From JAIXWP01 sp964428835 (GTDB taxonomy: Bacteria; Bacteroidota; Bacteroidia; Flavobacteriales_D; Sanyastnellaceae), in the NCBI GenBank assembly GCA_964428835.1, contig CAYRZQ010000013.1, positions 9,092 to 73,091 on the forward strand: a DNA stretch of 64,000 nt, given 5' to 3'. The notes below the pieces were generated by a model that was not told the origin of the DNA, ran no database searches, and was given only the letters and a program-made list of their open reading frames with translations. The translations under genes and the position numbers were made by a program. Below are positions 24,870 to 34,342 of this stretch, piece by piece (position 1 is the first letter of the stretch; each line of letters starts with the position of its first letter).

Positions 24870-26075
24870 ATGCTTGAGGGAAAAAAAATAATAGTCGGAA
24901 TAAGCGGAAGCATCGCGGCCTACAAAAGCGCATGGCTAGTGAGATTGTTGGTTCAATCAGGCGCCGAGGTGAAAGTAATGCTGACCAAAAATGCCCTGGA
25001 TTTTGTAACTCCACTCACATTATCGACCCTTTCGAAAAGCCCTATTTACTCCGATTTCACCGAAGATAAAAATACAGGAGAGTGGATCAACCATGTAGAT
25101 CTCGCCCTTTGGGCCGACTTGATGATCGTTGCACCCGCATCGGCTAATACTCTTTCCAAAATGGCGAATGGTCAGAGTGATAATTTTTTCATCACTACCT
25201 ATATGAGCGCGCGCTGCCCTGTGATGGTTGCTCCAGCGATGGATCATGATATGTTTTTACACCAAGGCACACAGGACAATATTGCTAAACTCAAGAATAT
25301 CGGCCATATCATATTAGATTCAAAGAATGGAGAACTTGCCAGTGGTTTGATTGGAAAAGGTCGCATGGCAGAGCCAGAGGAAATATTTGATGCAGTCATC
25401 AACTACTTTAGACCAGATCTGCCATTAAAGGAAAAAACTATTCTGGTAACCGCTGGGCCAACCTATGAAGCCATAGATCCAGTGCGTTTTATTGGCAATA
25501 GATCTAGTGGGAAAATGGGGTTTGAAATTGCGAAGGTTCTCGCCGAACAAGGAGCCAAGGTTGTTTTGGTTACTGGCCCCACGCACCTTCACATTCAACA
25601 TCCCGCGATAAATGTGATTCGTGTCGAATCGGCTGAGGAAATGTTTGAAGCGTGTACACAGTCTTTTGAAGAATGTAATGGCGCGATTTTATCGGCAGCG
25701 GTGGCGGATTATCGCCCGGTGTCGGTGGCTTCTGAAAAAATAAAAAAATCAGAACACGCATTGAACATCAGGCTCGAACCGACTCCTGATATCGCAAAAA
25801 GCTTAGGCGCTATTAAAAAAGAAGGACAAATACTAATTGGATTTGCCCTTGAAACGGAAAACGAAGAAGCCAATGCGCAATCAAAAATGAAGCGTAAGAA
25901 CTTTGATATGATTGTGTTGAATTCTTTGAAAAACGAAGGTGCCGGATTTGGTGGAGAAACAAATAAAATCTCCTTATTTTGGCCTGACAATAAAAGAAAG
26001 GATTTCGGGTTAAAGCGCAAGTCCGAAGTAGCCCACGATATTGTGAAAGAATTGATTGAACTTCTTAATTCATGA
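24870..26075 (+). CDS. coaBC: Bifunctional phosphopantothenoylcysteine decarboxylase/synthase CoaBC
   Basis: 401 aa from ATG 24870. The N-terminal flavoprotein decarboxylase part has IIVGISGSIAAYKSAWLVR, the SANTLSKMANGQSDN substrate motif and the PAMDHDMF catalytic region. From about residue 190 the CTP-dependent synthase follows (VTAGPTYEAIDPVRFIGNRSSGKMG). It makes 4'-phosphopantetheine on the way to coenzyme A. Its last bases overlap the next start by four (ATGA), implying coupling with the DUF4835 gene. Confidence 0.97.
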   Translation: MLEGKKIIVGISGSIAAYKSAWLVRLLVQSGAEVKVMLTKNALDFVTPLTLSTLSKSPIYSDFTEDKNTGEWINHVDLALWADLMIVAPASANTLSKMANGQSDNFFITTYMSARCPVMVAPAMDHDMFLHQGTQDNIAKLKNIGHIILDSKNGELASGLIGKGRMAEPEEIFDAVINYFRPDLPLKEKTILVTAGPTYEAIDPVRFIGNRSSGKMGFEIAKVLAEQGAKVVLVTGPTHLHIQHPAINVIRVESAEEMFEACTQSFEECNGAILSAAVADYRPVSVASEKIKKSEHALNIRLEPTPDIAKSLGAIKKEGQILIGFALETENEEANAQSKMKRKNFDMIVLNSLKNEGAGFGGETNKISLFWPDNKRKDFGLKRKSEVAHDIVKELIELLNS

Positions 26076-26971
26076 GAGTATTTTTTTTAAGCTTAGTGTT
26101 TGTTGCATTCATTGCACCTACTGCGATGAGTCAGGAATTGAACTGCAACGTAACAATTATTCAACCTCAAGTTATTTTGGCTGATCCAGTCGTTTTTCAG
26201 ACAATGGAATTGGCAATGGAAGAGTTTATTAATAACAGAAGATGGACAAAAGACGACTGGCAGCAAAGTGAGCGCATCGACTGTAATATGCAAATAACCG
26301 TCGAATCGCAGCCGAGCCAGCGTCAGTTTAAAGGAAGTATTCAAATTGGAAGTAGTAGACCTGTCTATAATTCAGATTACAAAACTCCCGTGGTTAGCAT
26401 TAACGACCGAGATTTTGAATTCACTTTCAACGAAAATACCCAAATTGTTTGGAGCGTAGATCAACACCGCGACAATCTAAGCAGTGTCCTCGCCTTCTAC
26501 GCTAACCTGATCCTCGCAAGCGATTATGATTCCTTTTCTCCTGAAGGGGGAACGGAGCATTATCTTATTTGTCAGACCATCGTAGGAAACGCTCAAAACG
26601 CACCTGAACCAGGTTGGAGAGCAAATGAGAAAGGACAACAAAATAGATATTGGCTCATCGAAAACTTGGTGACTCAAACATTCAAGCCTCTTAGAGATTG
26701 TCTTTACAACTATCACCGCAAAGGCATGGACAAGATGTTTACAGAGCTTAATGCCGCTCGCAAAGTGATGTCAGATGCCATTCTCGCTCTCAACGAAATT
26801 CATAAAATTAAGCCGAGTTCTTATAACATGCAGGTCTTTTTCTATGCAAAGTCTGATGAGATTATCAACATCTTTAAGCCTCTGCCAGTTGCTGAAAAGC
26901 AAGCGGTGTACGACATGCTAAAGAAGTTGGATCCAGGAAATATTATAAAATACGATCAAATGATGAAATGA
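26072..26971 (+). CDS. porD: DUF4835 family periplasmic protein (PorD-type, linked to T9SS)
   Basis: 299 aa with a signal peptide (MRVFFLSLVFVAFIAPTAMSQ). The next residues ELNCNVTIIQP and the pair FINNRRWTKDDWQQSERIDCNM fit DUF4835. Later motifs include GGTEHYLICQTIVGNAQ and RDCLYNYHRKGMDKMF. From memory this family is now annotated as type IX secretion protein PorD; its mechanism is unknown to me. Position between coaBC and recN is typical for the phylum. The name is less certain than the family. Confidence 0.8.
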   Translation: MRVFFLSLVFVAFIAPTAMSQELNCNVTIIQPQVILADPVVFQTMELAMEEFINNRRWTKDDWQQSERIDCNMQITVESQPSQRQFKGSIQIGSSRPVYNSDYKTPVVSINDRDFEFTFNENTQIVWSVDQHRDNLSSVLAFYANLILASDYDSFSPEGGTEHYLICQTIVGNAQNAPEPGWRANEKGQQNRYWLIENLVTQTFKPLRDCLYNYHRKGMDKMFTELNAARKVMSDAILALNEIHKIKPSSYNMQVFFYAKSDEIINIFKPLPVAEKQAVYDMLKKLDPGNIIKYDQMMK

Positions 26972-26972
26972 T

Positions 26973-28625
26973 ATGCTGAAGAATTTACATGTGATCAATT
27001 ACGGTTTGATGGATGAAGTGTCGTTGAAATTTGATCGCGGATTCACAGCCATCACCGGCGAGACAGGAAGCGGCAAATCCATTCTTTTGGGAGCCTTTGG
27101 TCTATTACTCGGAGAACGAGCTGATAGTAAGTCTATCAAAAATCAAGATAAAAAGTGCATTGTAGAAGCAGTATTTGATATTGAGAAGTTCTCACTTAAA
27201 AAGTTTTTTGAAGAGAATGATCTCGATTACGATAAAAACTCCACCATCAGAAGAGAAATAGCCCCTGGAGGTAAGTCTCGCGCATTTATCAATGACACAC
27301 CGGTTTCCTTACAAATTTTAAAGTCACTCGGTGAAAAATTGGTGGATATCCACAGCCAACACGAAAATTCGATTCTCGGTGAAAGAAGTTTTCAGTTTGG
27401 AATTTTAGATGCATACGCTCAGAATGACGACCTGATCAAGGAGTATAGAGATTTATTCAAAGTATATAAATCCCTATTACAAGAACTCCACGACCTCAAA
27501 GAGAATGAGGCACGGATGAAACAGGACTTAGATTATTTCACATTCCAATTAGAAGAGTTAAAGAAGATTGGACTAGAAAATATAGATCAAACGGCACTAG
27601 AAGACGAGCAGAGTACGCTGAGTAATGCAGGTATGATTAAAACCGTGCTTTCCGGCATTGCAGATACAATCGACGGAGACCAAGGTGGTGTGCTGTCATC
27701 ATTATCAGCTGCAAAAAATAGCCTGCAAAAAATTAGTACTATCAACAAACAGCTCGATGATTTTTTGCAGCGATTGGATTCTGTCAGCATAGAATTAAGA
27801 GAGATTGGCAGAGACCTAGAGCTTTACAGCGACAGCGTGTCCGTAGATCCTGAAAGAATGGATGAAATAAATGATTTACTTGGTCAATTATTTCACCTAC
27901 AGCAAAAGCATCGCATTTCGGGAGTGCAAGAGCTGATTGAACTTCGTGATGCTCAGGAAGATAAAGTTGGAAAATATGCTTCAGTAGATGAAGAAATCAC
28001 TCGCTTGGAAGAAGAGATTTCTAAAACCGAACAAACGCTCGGTCTATTGACTGAAAAAATAACCGTGAGCAGAGAGAAAGCAAGTATCAACGCGGCTAAA
28101 GACGTGTCAGCTTTCTTTGAGGAATTGAGCTTACAGCATGCAGAGCTCATTTTTGACCTCAAGCCATCTAAGGATTTTCATAATTATGGTAAAGATGAAA
28201 TTCAAATCCTATTTAGGGCTAATAAAGGAGGTCAACTTTTACCAATCAAACAAGTCGCTTCCGGTGGTGAAATATCTCGCGTAATGCTAGCTCTGAAAGC
28301 ATCCATAAGTAGATTGAACCAATTACCTGTATTGATTTTAGATGAAATAGATCAGGGCGTGAGCGGCGAAGTAGGAAAGAAAATCGGGCTTATATTGAAA
28401 AGGATGAGCGATGAGATGCAACTCATTACTATAACACACCTTCCTCAAATTGCTGGTCAAGCGCAACAGCATTTAAAGGTGGTAAAAGAAACCGATGATA
28501 AAACCACAACGACCAAAGTGTTTGCTCTAAATCGAGATAAGCGCATAGAAGAAATTGCCGAAATGCTCAGTGGAAAAAATATCACAAAGGCATCTCTAGA
28601 AAATGCAAAAGAGCTCATGCAATAG
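26973..28625 (+). CDS. recN: DNA repair protein RecN
   Basis: 550 aa. An SMC-like ATPase: Walker A ITGETGSGKSILLGAFGLLLGERAD near residue 30, a long coiled-coil middle (about 150-360), the signature QVASGGEISRVMLALK, and Walker B LPVLILDEIDQGVSGEVG. The H-loop lies in QLITITHLPQIAGQA. RecN acts in double-strand break repair. It starts one base after the DUF4835 stop. The transcript end is marked by a hairpin that includes the recN stop codon. Confidence 0.97.
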   Translation: MLKNLHVINYGLMDEVSLKFDRGFTAITGETGSGKSILLGAFGLLLGERADSKSIKNQDKKCIVEAVFDIEKFSLKKFFEENDLDYDKNSTIRREIAPGGKSRAFINDTPVSLQILKSLGEKLVDIHSQHENSILGERSFQFGILDAYAQNDDLIKEYRDLFKVYKSLLQELHDLKENEARMKQDLDYFTFQLEELKKIGLENIDQTALEDEQSTLSNAGMIKTVLSGIADTIDGDQGGVLSSLSAAKNSLQKISTINKQLDDFLQRLDSVSIELREIGRDLELYSDSVSVDPERMDEINDLLGQLFHLQQKHRISGVQELIELRDAQEDKVGKYASVDEEITRLEEEISKTEQTLGLLTEKITVSREKASINAAKDVSAFFEELSLQHAELIFDLKPSKDFHNYGKDEIQILFRANKGGQLLPIKQVASGGEISRVMLALKASISRLNQLPVLILDEIDQGVSGEVGKKIGLILKRMSDEMQLITITHLPQIAGQAQQHLKVVKETDDKTTTTKVFALNRDKRIEEIAEMLSGKNITKASLENAKELMQ

Positions 28626-28638
28626 CACGAGCTCTTTT
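28607..28638 (+). terminator. Terminator overlapping the recN stop codon
   Basis: AAAAGAGCTC (28607-28616) pairs with GAGCTCTTTT (28629-28638). The 12-base loop contains the TAG stop (28623-28625), and T-rich sequence follows. The left arm encodes the last residues of RecN. Confidence 0.8.
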
Positions 28639-28657
28639 AATATTTTATGAACTTAGA

Positions 28658-30976
28658 TTAAAATGAAAAGTCTATTCCAATTGTCGGAAGGATAGGCAAT
28701 TGATCTACACGCTCGGCTGAAATTCTGTCAATGTAAAATACGTTTTCTCTATTATACGCATTTGTTACACCTGCATTTAATTCCAACGCGCTTCGTTTGA
28801 ACTTGATGTCTTTTCTAAGGTTAAAATCAAGTCTGTGATAGTATGGTAGTCTGCCTCCATTGAGTGTGCCATATTGTATAGAAAGGGCGTCAGCATTTTG
28901 CGTGAGATAATCAGTAGCAATACCACCGGTGGTACCAGTGGCCTGATAATAACCTTGTGTTTGTGTGAATGGTAAACCACTACCGAGATTCCAACGCATT
29001 GAAATCTCCCATGTTCTCTTTTCGCCGAACTTCTGTGCAGCAACAAAGTTCACATTGTGACGACGGTCAAACACTGGATCATACCAAGCGAATCCATCCC
29101 AGCGGCGAACGCGCCCGAGTGAATAAACCAAATAGAGATAGGTATTCTTTTCTTCATACTTCAGAACGACGTCACACCCAGCGGCCCAACCACTCTCTAC
29201 AATAAAATCTTTTCTGAGTACAGCTGGTCTGAAGAAATTCGCCGCATCGTCAGGAAACAGCTTATTTCTATTTAGGTTGGTTACTTGTCTAAAGTCGCGA
29301 TAATAACCCTCTACATTGAGATTGATTTTTTCGGTAATATCGTATTCAAAACCGGCCACATAGTGCACCGCTCTTTGAAGCGGATTAGCCACCTCTACTA
29401 CCGAGTTGTCTGGCCTTACGAAATCGCTTTGCAAGTTTTCGGGGCCGGCCAAAAATCCATAGAATAAGTTTACAACGTCGCGGTCGCTATTAGTGGCCAT
29501 TAAGTTTTGAGAATAAATACCCGCAGCTCCCTTGATTCGTAAACGTTCATTTGCTTTAAATTTAAAACCTAGTCGTGGTTCTGGACTAAACACACTAAGT
29601 GTTGCGTAGTATTGAACACGCAAACCAGGCTCAAGGATAAAGCGCTTTCTGTTGAATTTGTAACTAACATAACCATTGAGTTCTGTTGTACTTTGCTCCT
29701 GCTCGATGATGATTCCAAGAGGATTGAAGCTATTGAATTTTGTGTTAAAACCAACTACATCAATACCATACTGTAACGCATCGTCACCAATACTATATTT
29801 GAAATCCAAACCAAAATTAAAGCTCGTAATGGTGTCTGAGCGAGGTGCGTTATTCTCTTCTATCAAGGCTATTCCGTAACGGCTTCTTGAGAAATTACCG
29901 CTAATCAACACTGGGGATCCTTGAGGCACCACGACGAAATTACCCCCAAATCCCGTGTTGTTCCATCCGAGACTTGATAGATTTTGGTAACGCGTTACTT
30001 CATCGTCGAATGAGAATGCGAAGAGATTAAGCTTTGAACCATTGGTTCCGTTAAATGAAACTTTGCTATACAAATCGGAATAAATAAATGGTAAGCCATC
30101 ACCGTCATTCACATAAGGATACAAAACTTGTGATGATTGATCCAAGTACGAATGTTTTCCACTTAACACGAAAGAAATACCACCGCGCTTATCGGATTGC
30201 TTTACGATAGGACCTTCTACTAGCGCTCGTGCTCCAAATGGATTCACTCCTGCCCTTCCCTTGATTTCCTTTTTATTACCGTCTCGGGTAGTGATATCCA
30301 TCACAGATGAAATTCTTCCCCCGTATTGAGCACCAAAACCGCCTGTATACACATCCGCATTCGCGATAATTTCGGTATCGAAAACAGAGAAAAGACCAAT
30401 ACTGTGAAAAGGATTATACACGATCATTCCATCGAGGAGAACTTTGTTTTGAACGGGACTTCCACCGCGAATGAAAATTTGTCCACCTTGGTCTCCAGTG
30501 CTCACAAAACCAGGAAGTGTGGTGAGAACTTGAACCAAGTCTGGCTGACCACCTACAGAGGGAATGCGTTTAATGTCTTGTGCCCTTATAGACTCGACAG
30601 AAATATTGACGTTATTTTTTTGATCACTCTTGTCGCTGCTAATTTCAATCTCACCGAGCTCATTTACAGCAACCTCAAGGTTTATATTGACATTGGTTAT
30701 TTTATTCGACTCAACTAATATCGCCTGTCTAAATTCTTTAAACTCAGCAGACTTTACAAGTAGGGTATAAGATCCTGGAGGAATTTTGGTAATAGAGTAA
30801 TAGCCATTTTCGTCTGTCACAGTACCGTATGTTGTACCATCTAAACCAATAGTGATAAATATAGCTGGTTCTCCAGTTTCGGCATTTTTGATGAAACCTC
30901 TAACCGTTCCTTGCGCCAACACGGTGATGCTAATGGCGAAAGTGGCTAGGGTAAGAAATAAATTTTTAAGTAGCAT
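28658..30976 (-). CDS. TonB-dependent outer membrane receptor with carboxypeptidase-like regulatory domain
   Basis: 772 aa from ATG 30976. Signal peptide (LFLTLATFAISITVLAQ), then a CarboxypepD_reg-like beta-sandwich (about 22-110: GTVRGFIKNAETGEPAIFITIG, ENGYYSITKIPPGSYTL). The TonB plug domain is marked by QVLTTLPGFVSTGDQGGQIFIRGG and VLLDGMIVYNPFH, and a 22-strand-type barrel with PRLGFKFKANERLRIKGAAGIYSQN follows. It imports a substrate using TonB/ExbBD energy. No partner SusD-like lipoprotein is beside it, so a metal chelate or small nutrient is as likely as a glycan. Promoter at 30999-31031. Confidence 0.92.
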   Translation of the reverse strand: MLLKNLFLTLATFAISITVLAQGTVRGFIKNAETGEPAIFITIGLDGTTYGTVTDENGYYSITKIPPGSYTLLVKSAEFKEFRQAILVESNKITNVNINLEVAVNELGEIEISSDKSDQKNNVNISVESIRAQDIKRIPSVGGQPDLVQVLTTLPGFVSTGDQGGQIFIRGGSPVQNKVLLDGMIVYNPFHSIGLFSVFDTEIIANADVYTGGFGAQYGGRISSVMDITTRDGNKKEIKGRAGVNPFGARALVEGPIVKQSDKRGGISFVLSGKHSYLDQSSQVLYPYVNDGDGLPFIYSDLYSKVSFNGTNGSKLNLFAFSFDDEVTRYQNLSSLGWNNTGFGGNFVVVPQGSPVLISGNFSRSRYGIALIEENNAPRSDTITSFNFGLDFKYSIGDDALQYGIDVVGFNTKFNSFNPLGIIIEQEQSTTELNGYVSYKFNRKRFILEPGLRVQYYATLSVFSPEPRLGFKFKANERLRIKGAAGIYSQNLMATNSDRDVVNLFYGFLAGPENLQSDFVRPDNSVVEVANPLQRAVHYVAGFEYDITEKINLNVEGYYRDFRQVTNLNRNKLFPDDAANFFRPAVLRKDFIVESGWAAGCDVVLKYEEKNTYLYLVYSLGRVRRWDGFAWYDPVFDRRHNVNFVAAQKFGEKRTWEISMRWNLGSGLPFTQTQGYYQATGTTGGIATDYLTQNADALSIQYGTLNGGRLPYYHRLDFNLRKDIKFKRSALELNAGVTNAYNRENVFYIDRISAERVDQLPILPTIGIDFSF

Positions 30977-30998
30977 TTTTACAGGTTTCGTGCGGACG

Positions 30999-31031
30999 CG
31001 AAAGTAATGCATCCTACAGAGTTAATCTCAA
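30999..31031 (-). promoter_or_regulatory. Promoter of the TonB receptor gene (TTG - 22 bp - TACTTTCG)
   Basis: On the minus strand TACTTTCG (30999-31006, one mismatch to TAnnTTTG) has a TTG 22 bp upstream (31029-31031). The leader is about 20 nt. Confidence 0.5.
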
Positions 31032-31072
31032 CATTCCACAACAATATCTTTGAATTGTAGCAGGTCTGTGCA

Positions 31073-33526
31073 CTATTCTTCAAACTCCAGTGACATTTTC
31101 CCTACCCTATCTTCTAAAGTTTCGCTTGTCATTTTCTCACGCAGGCGATCTACCATTATTGGAAAGGCAAATGGAGTAGGCTTATCAGGATACTTTAAAA
31201 TAATTCTTTGACCATTGATTCTCAGCAGCGCTTCTCTCAGGCGTGGCAGCTCCAATTGGTGTTGCAAAACCTCCTCATAGGACTGTTTGTACAATAAATT
31301 ATAGGGATCGTAATCTTCGAACACTTTAAAAATCAACTGACTAGAACTTTGTAAATGTCTATCCTTGAGCTGTTGACCTGGGAACCCTTTGAAAATGAGG
31401 CCTGCAATGGCAGCTATGTCACGAAACTTTCTTTTAGCTAATTCTGTGGCATTGACCCCGGCCAGCATATCTCGCTCAAGATCGTTGATATCCGTAAGAG
31501 CCGATCCCAGGGCCTCTTCTATTGGAATTCTTTGATCACAAAGCAATTCAAAACCATAGTCATTGTAGGCCAAAGACAGAGAAATTGGGAACAATTTGCC
31601 GATTCGATATGCAAAAAGAGAGGCAAGACCCTGGTGCACTGCTCTTCCTTCGAAAGGATAAAACATTGCGTGGTGGCCGTCCTTAGATTCAAAAATCTCA
31701 ATCAAAAACTCATTTTCTTGAGGAACATGACTTCGCTCTTTTTGGAGATTGATGATTGGAATAATCTTTCCCAACTCAGGGTCTTCGTGATTTAGATCGT
31801 TGACGACCTCCGTTAGTTTTCGTCTAATCATATGGGACATTCTACTTGAGAGTGGTAATGTTCCACCCTGCCAACTTGGAATTTTCCCCGTCATTTTCTC
31901 TGATTTCCTAACGTAAGCCGTGAGTTCCTTTACTTGAATCAGCTCAAGACCAATTCCAGCAAACCAGAAACAATCTCCCTCATTTAAGGATGCGATGAAG
32001 CTTTCTTCGACATGTCCGATAAGACCACCTCGTTTATATTTTATCATCATCATTGTATCTCCTACGATGGCGCCGATAGACATTCTGTGGCGCCGGGCGA
32101 GTCTTTGATTTGCGATAAAATAGCGTCCCTCATTTAGTACAAGTTTATTGTAATCAGGATAGGCACTAAGCGAATCTCCGCCAGATGCGGTGAAATAAAT
32201 AATCCACTTCCATTCTTCTTCACTAATTGAATTAAAGCAATATGTATTTTTTATTTCGTGATAAATCGTGTTTGACTCAAAACCCTCACCTACGGAGAGT
32301 GTTACCAAATATTGAATGAGAACGTCGAATGCTCTAATTACAGGCTCGCGATTTTCTATGAATGAAGTGCGCACTGCCTCACGCAAAGCGGCAGCTTCAA
32401 TAAGCTCAAGGGAGTGCGTTGGTAGAAAATAGATTCTACTCAGCGCGTCGGGGCGGTGACCACTTCTACCTGCTCTTTGCAAGAATCTGGCTACTCCTTT
32501 TGGACCACCGATTTGAACAATGGACTCTACTGGGGCGAAATCGACGCCAAGGTCAAGACTTGAAGTGCATACCACCGCCTTCAATCGACCGTCGCTAATG
32601 GCATCTTCTACCCAATGTCTCAGCTCTTTGGAAATACTACCATGGTGCATGGCTATGATACCCGATAGACTCAGGTCCTCCTCCAGAACGTTTCTATACC
32701 AAATTTCACATTGGGCTCGAGTATTTGTAAATAAAAGCGTGCTCTGGCTATTTTGAATAATTGGAATGACTTTTCGAAGCATTTTTATGCCCAGATGGCC
32801 GGCCCAAGGCATTTTTTCCACCTCCTCTGGCATTATTGAAACTATTTCAATTTTTTTCTCGTGGCTCGCTCTGATAATAACACCCGACCTATTGAAGACC
32901 AATACCTCCAGCGCCTGATCGAGATTTCCAATCGTTGCGCTGATTCCCCAAATTTTTGCTTTTACTGAAAGAGCACGGACTCTGCTAATTGCGAGTTCGA
33001 GCATTACCCCTCTTTTTGAAGACAGTAGTTCATGCCACTCATCGGCCACAAGTAAGTCCAAATCCTGAAATATGTTAGAGCAATTCTTAGAAGCCAATAA
33101 AAGATGAAGGCTCTCGGGCGTTGTGATAAGAAGATGAGGGATTTGCTTTTTTTGAGCTGCTCTCTCCGCCTCCGTGGTATCGCCCGTCCGAATGCCTGCC
33201 TTCAAAGGAAGCCCCAGTTCATCGATGACGCGTTGAGCGCTTTGAAGAATTTCCTTGGCTAAAGCGCGGATTGGGGTAATCCAAATGATTCTCAGGCCTG
33301 ACTCTTGGGGATGCTGAGCGGCGTTTATGAGTGCTGGCAACAGCAGGCTGTATGTTTTTCCACTTCCCGTTGGTGCATTCACTAATCCTTCTCGCCCACC
33401 CGCGTAAGCATTCCATGCCTCAATTTGAAATTGTAAAGGACTCCACCCCCTCTTGTGCATCCAAGATTGAGAAAGTTCGACGATATTTGCATCTTGAGTT
33501 GTGGAGGAATTACTTTTTTTCTTCAT
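31073..33526 (-). CDS. Ligase-associated DEXH-box helicase (Lhr-like)
   Basis: 817 aa from ATG 33526. Superfamily-2 helicase motifs: QIEAWNAYAGGREGLVNAPTG with SGKTYSL (Walker A), TTPESLHLLLAS, VADEWHELL (DEXH), SATIGNLDQAL, and motif VI FLQRAGRSGHRPDAL. A C-terminal Lhr-type region with GGLIGHVEESFIASLNEGDCF follows. This is the type called ligase-associated DNA damage response helicase, normally encoded with an ATP-dependent ligase and an MBL exonuclease; both are present 6-8 kb away (39487 and 41070). It should unwind DNA or RNA:DNA during repair. Confidence 0.93.
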   Translation of the reverse strand: MKKKSNSSTTQDANIVELSQSWMHKRGWSPLQFQIEAWNAYAGGREGLVNAPTGSGKTYSLLLPALINAAQHPQESGLRIIWITPIRALAKEILQSAQRVIDELGLPLKAGIRTGDTTEAERAAQKKQIPHLLITTPESLHLLLASKNCSNIFQDLDLLVADEWHELLSSKRGVMLELAISRVRALSVKAKIWGISATIGNLDQALEVLVFNRSGVIIRASHEKKIEIVSIMPEEVEKMPWAGHLGIKMLRKVIPIIQNSQSTLLFTNTRAQCEIWYRNVLEEDLSLSGIIAMHHGSISKELRHWVEDAISDGRLKAVVCTSSLDLGVDFAPVESIVQIGGPKGVARFLQRAGRSGHRPDALSRIYFLPTHSLELIEAAALREAVRTSFIENREPVIRAFDVLIQYLVTLSVGEGFESNTIYHEIKNTYCFNSISEEEWKWIIYFTASGGDSLSAYPDYNKLVLNEGRYFIANQRLARRHRMSIGAIVGDTMMMIKYKRGGLIGHVEESFIASLNEGDCFWFAGIGLELIQVKELTAYVRKSEKMTGKIPSWQGGTLPLSSRMSHMIRRKLTEVVNDLNHEDPELGKIIPIINLQKERSHVPQENEFLIEIFESKDGHHAMFYPFEGRAVHQGLASLFAYRIGKLFPISLSLAYNDYGFELLCDQRIPIEEALGSALTDINDLERDMLAGVNATELAKRKFRDIAAIAGLIFKGFPGQQLKDRHLQSSSQLIFKVFEDYDPYNLLYKQSYEEVLQHQLELPRLREALLRINGQRIILKYPDKPTPFAFPIMVDRLREKMTSETLEDRVGKMSLEFEE

Positions 33527-33610
33527 AATTCGCCTTGTATTTGGCAATATGCTAAAAGACATATTACTTTAGGCATTGTTTTTGAAAATTTCGTCTCAAA
33601 ATCCAAAGGA

Positions 33611-34339
33611 ATGAAAAAAATCGTGATGGCGTTGGCCATAATAATTTCAAGCTCAATCTCTCTTTCAGCTCAAGATTCAAGAGAGTACAAAGATCTATTG
33701 ACACTTTTCGTAAGTGAAAAATATGACAAGGTTGTTCAAAAAGCCACAAGCTATACCGAAGATGAAGACACAAAAAAGGATGCAATGCCCTATCTTTTTT
33801 TGAGCATGTCTTATTTTGAAATCAATAAAAAGGATGATTTAAGAGCGCGCTTCCCTGATGCCTTCAAATTATGTTTGAAGTATGTCAAAGCATACGCTTC
33901 AAAAGATAAAGATCGCGTTTATTATGCTGAGTATGAAGACTTCTTTGGGAAATTGCGCTATGCGATAATTGCAGAAGGTGAATTGATGATGGATCAGGCG
34001 AAATACACCAAAGCAAAGTCGATGTACAGCTATCTTATTAATATTGAAGAAAAAGATGCGGGTGCGCACATTTATCTCGGAATGACATTCATTGCACTTA
34101 AGAGTAAAAAAGAAGCTGAGACAGCATTTGCAGCTGCCAAAGCAATGTTGGCAGATAAGACTGCAAAAACAAACTCAAAAGAATTATCGGATTTACTCAA
34201 GAACGCACTCATTACTTATTCTTTGCGTTTGAATGACGAGGGCAGCAAAGGTGTTGCAAAAGAATGGATGGAATTGGGATTGGAATTATTCCAGAATGAT
34301 AAGGAATACAAAGTGACTTATGACAGCATTGCTGGATAA
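33611..34339 (+). CDS. Secreted TPR-like protein of unknown function
   Basis: 242 aa from ATG 33611, preceded by AAAGGA two bases upstream, a rare good Shine-Dalgarno-like stretch in this window. A signal peptide (MALAIIISSSISLSAQ) is followed by helical repeats (PYLFLSMSYFEINKKDD; AKYTKAKSMYSYLINIEEKDAG; AHIYLGMTFIALKSKKEAETAFAAAKAM) typical of TPRs. It is probably periplasmic and binds other proteins. It diverges from the helicase gene, with 84 bases between, and is convergent with the FemAB-like gene, whose 3' end carries its terminator. Confidence 0.75.
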   Translation: MKKIVMALAIIISSSISLSAQDSREYKDLLTLFVSEKYDKVVQKATSYTEDEDTKKDAMPYLFLSMSYFEINKKDDLRARFPDAFKLCLKYVKAYASKDKDRVYYAEYEDFFGKLRYAIIAEGELMMDQAKYTKAKSMYSYLINIEEKDAGAHIYLGMTFIALKSKKEAETAFAAAKAMLADKTAKTNSKELSDLLKNALITYSLRLNDEGSKGVAKEWMELGLELFQNDKEYKVTYDSIAG

Positions 34340-34342
34340 GCC

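Noticed and set aside
33455..33610. Longer start for the TPR-like gene
   Set aside because: The extra residues overlap the helicase start on the other strand, and ATG 33611 has a signal peptide and AAAGGA ahead of it.
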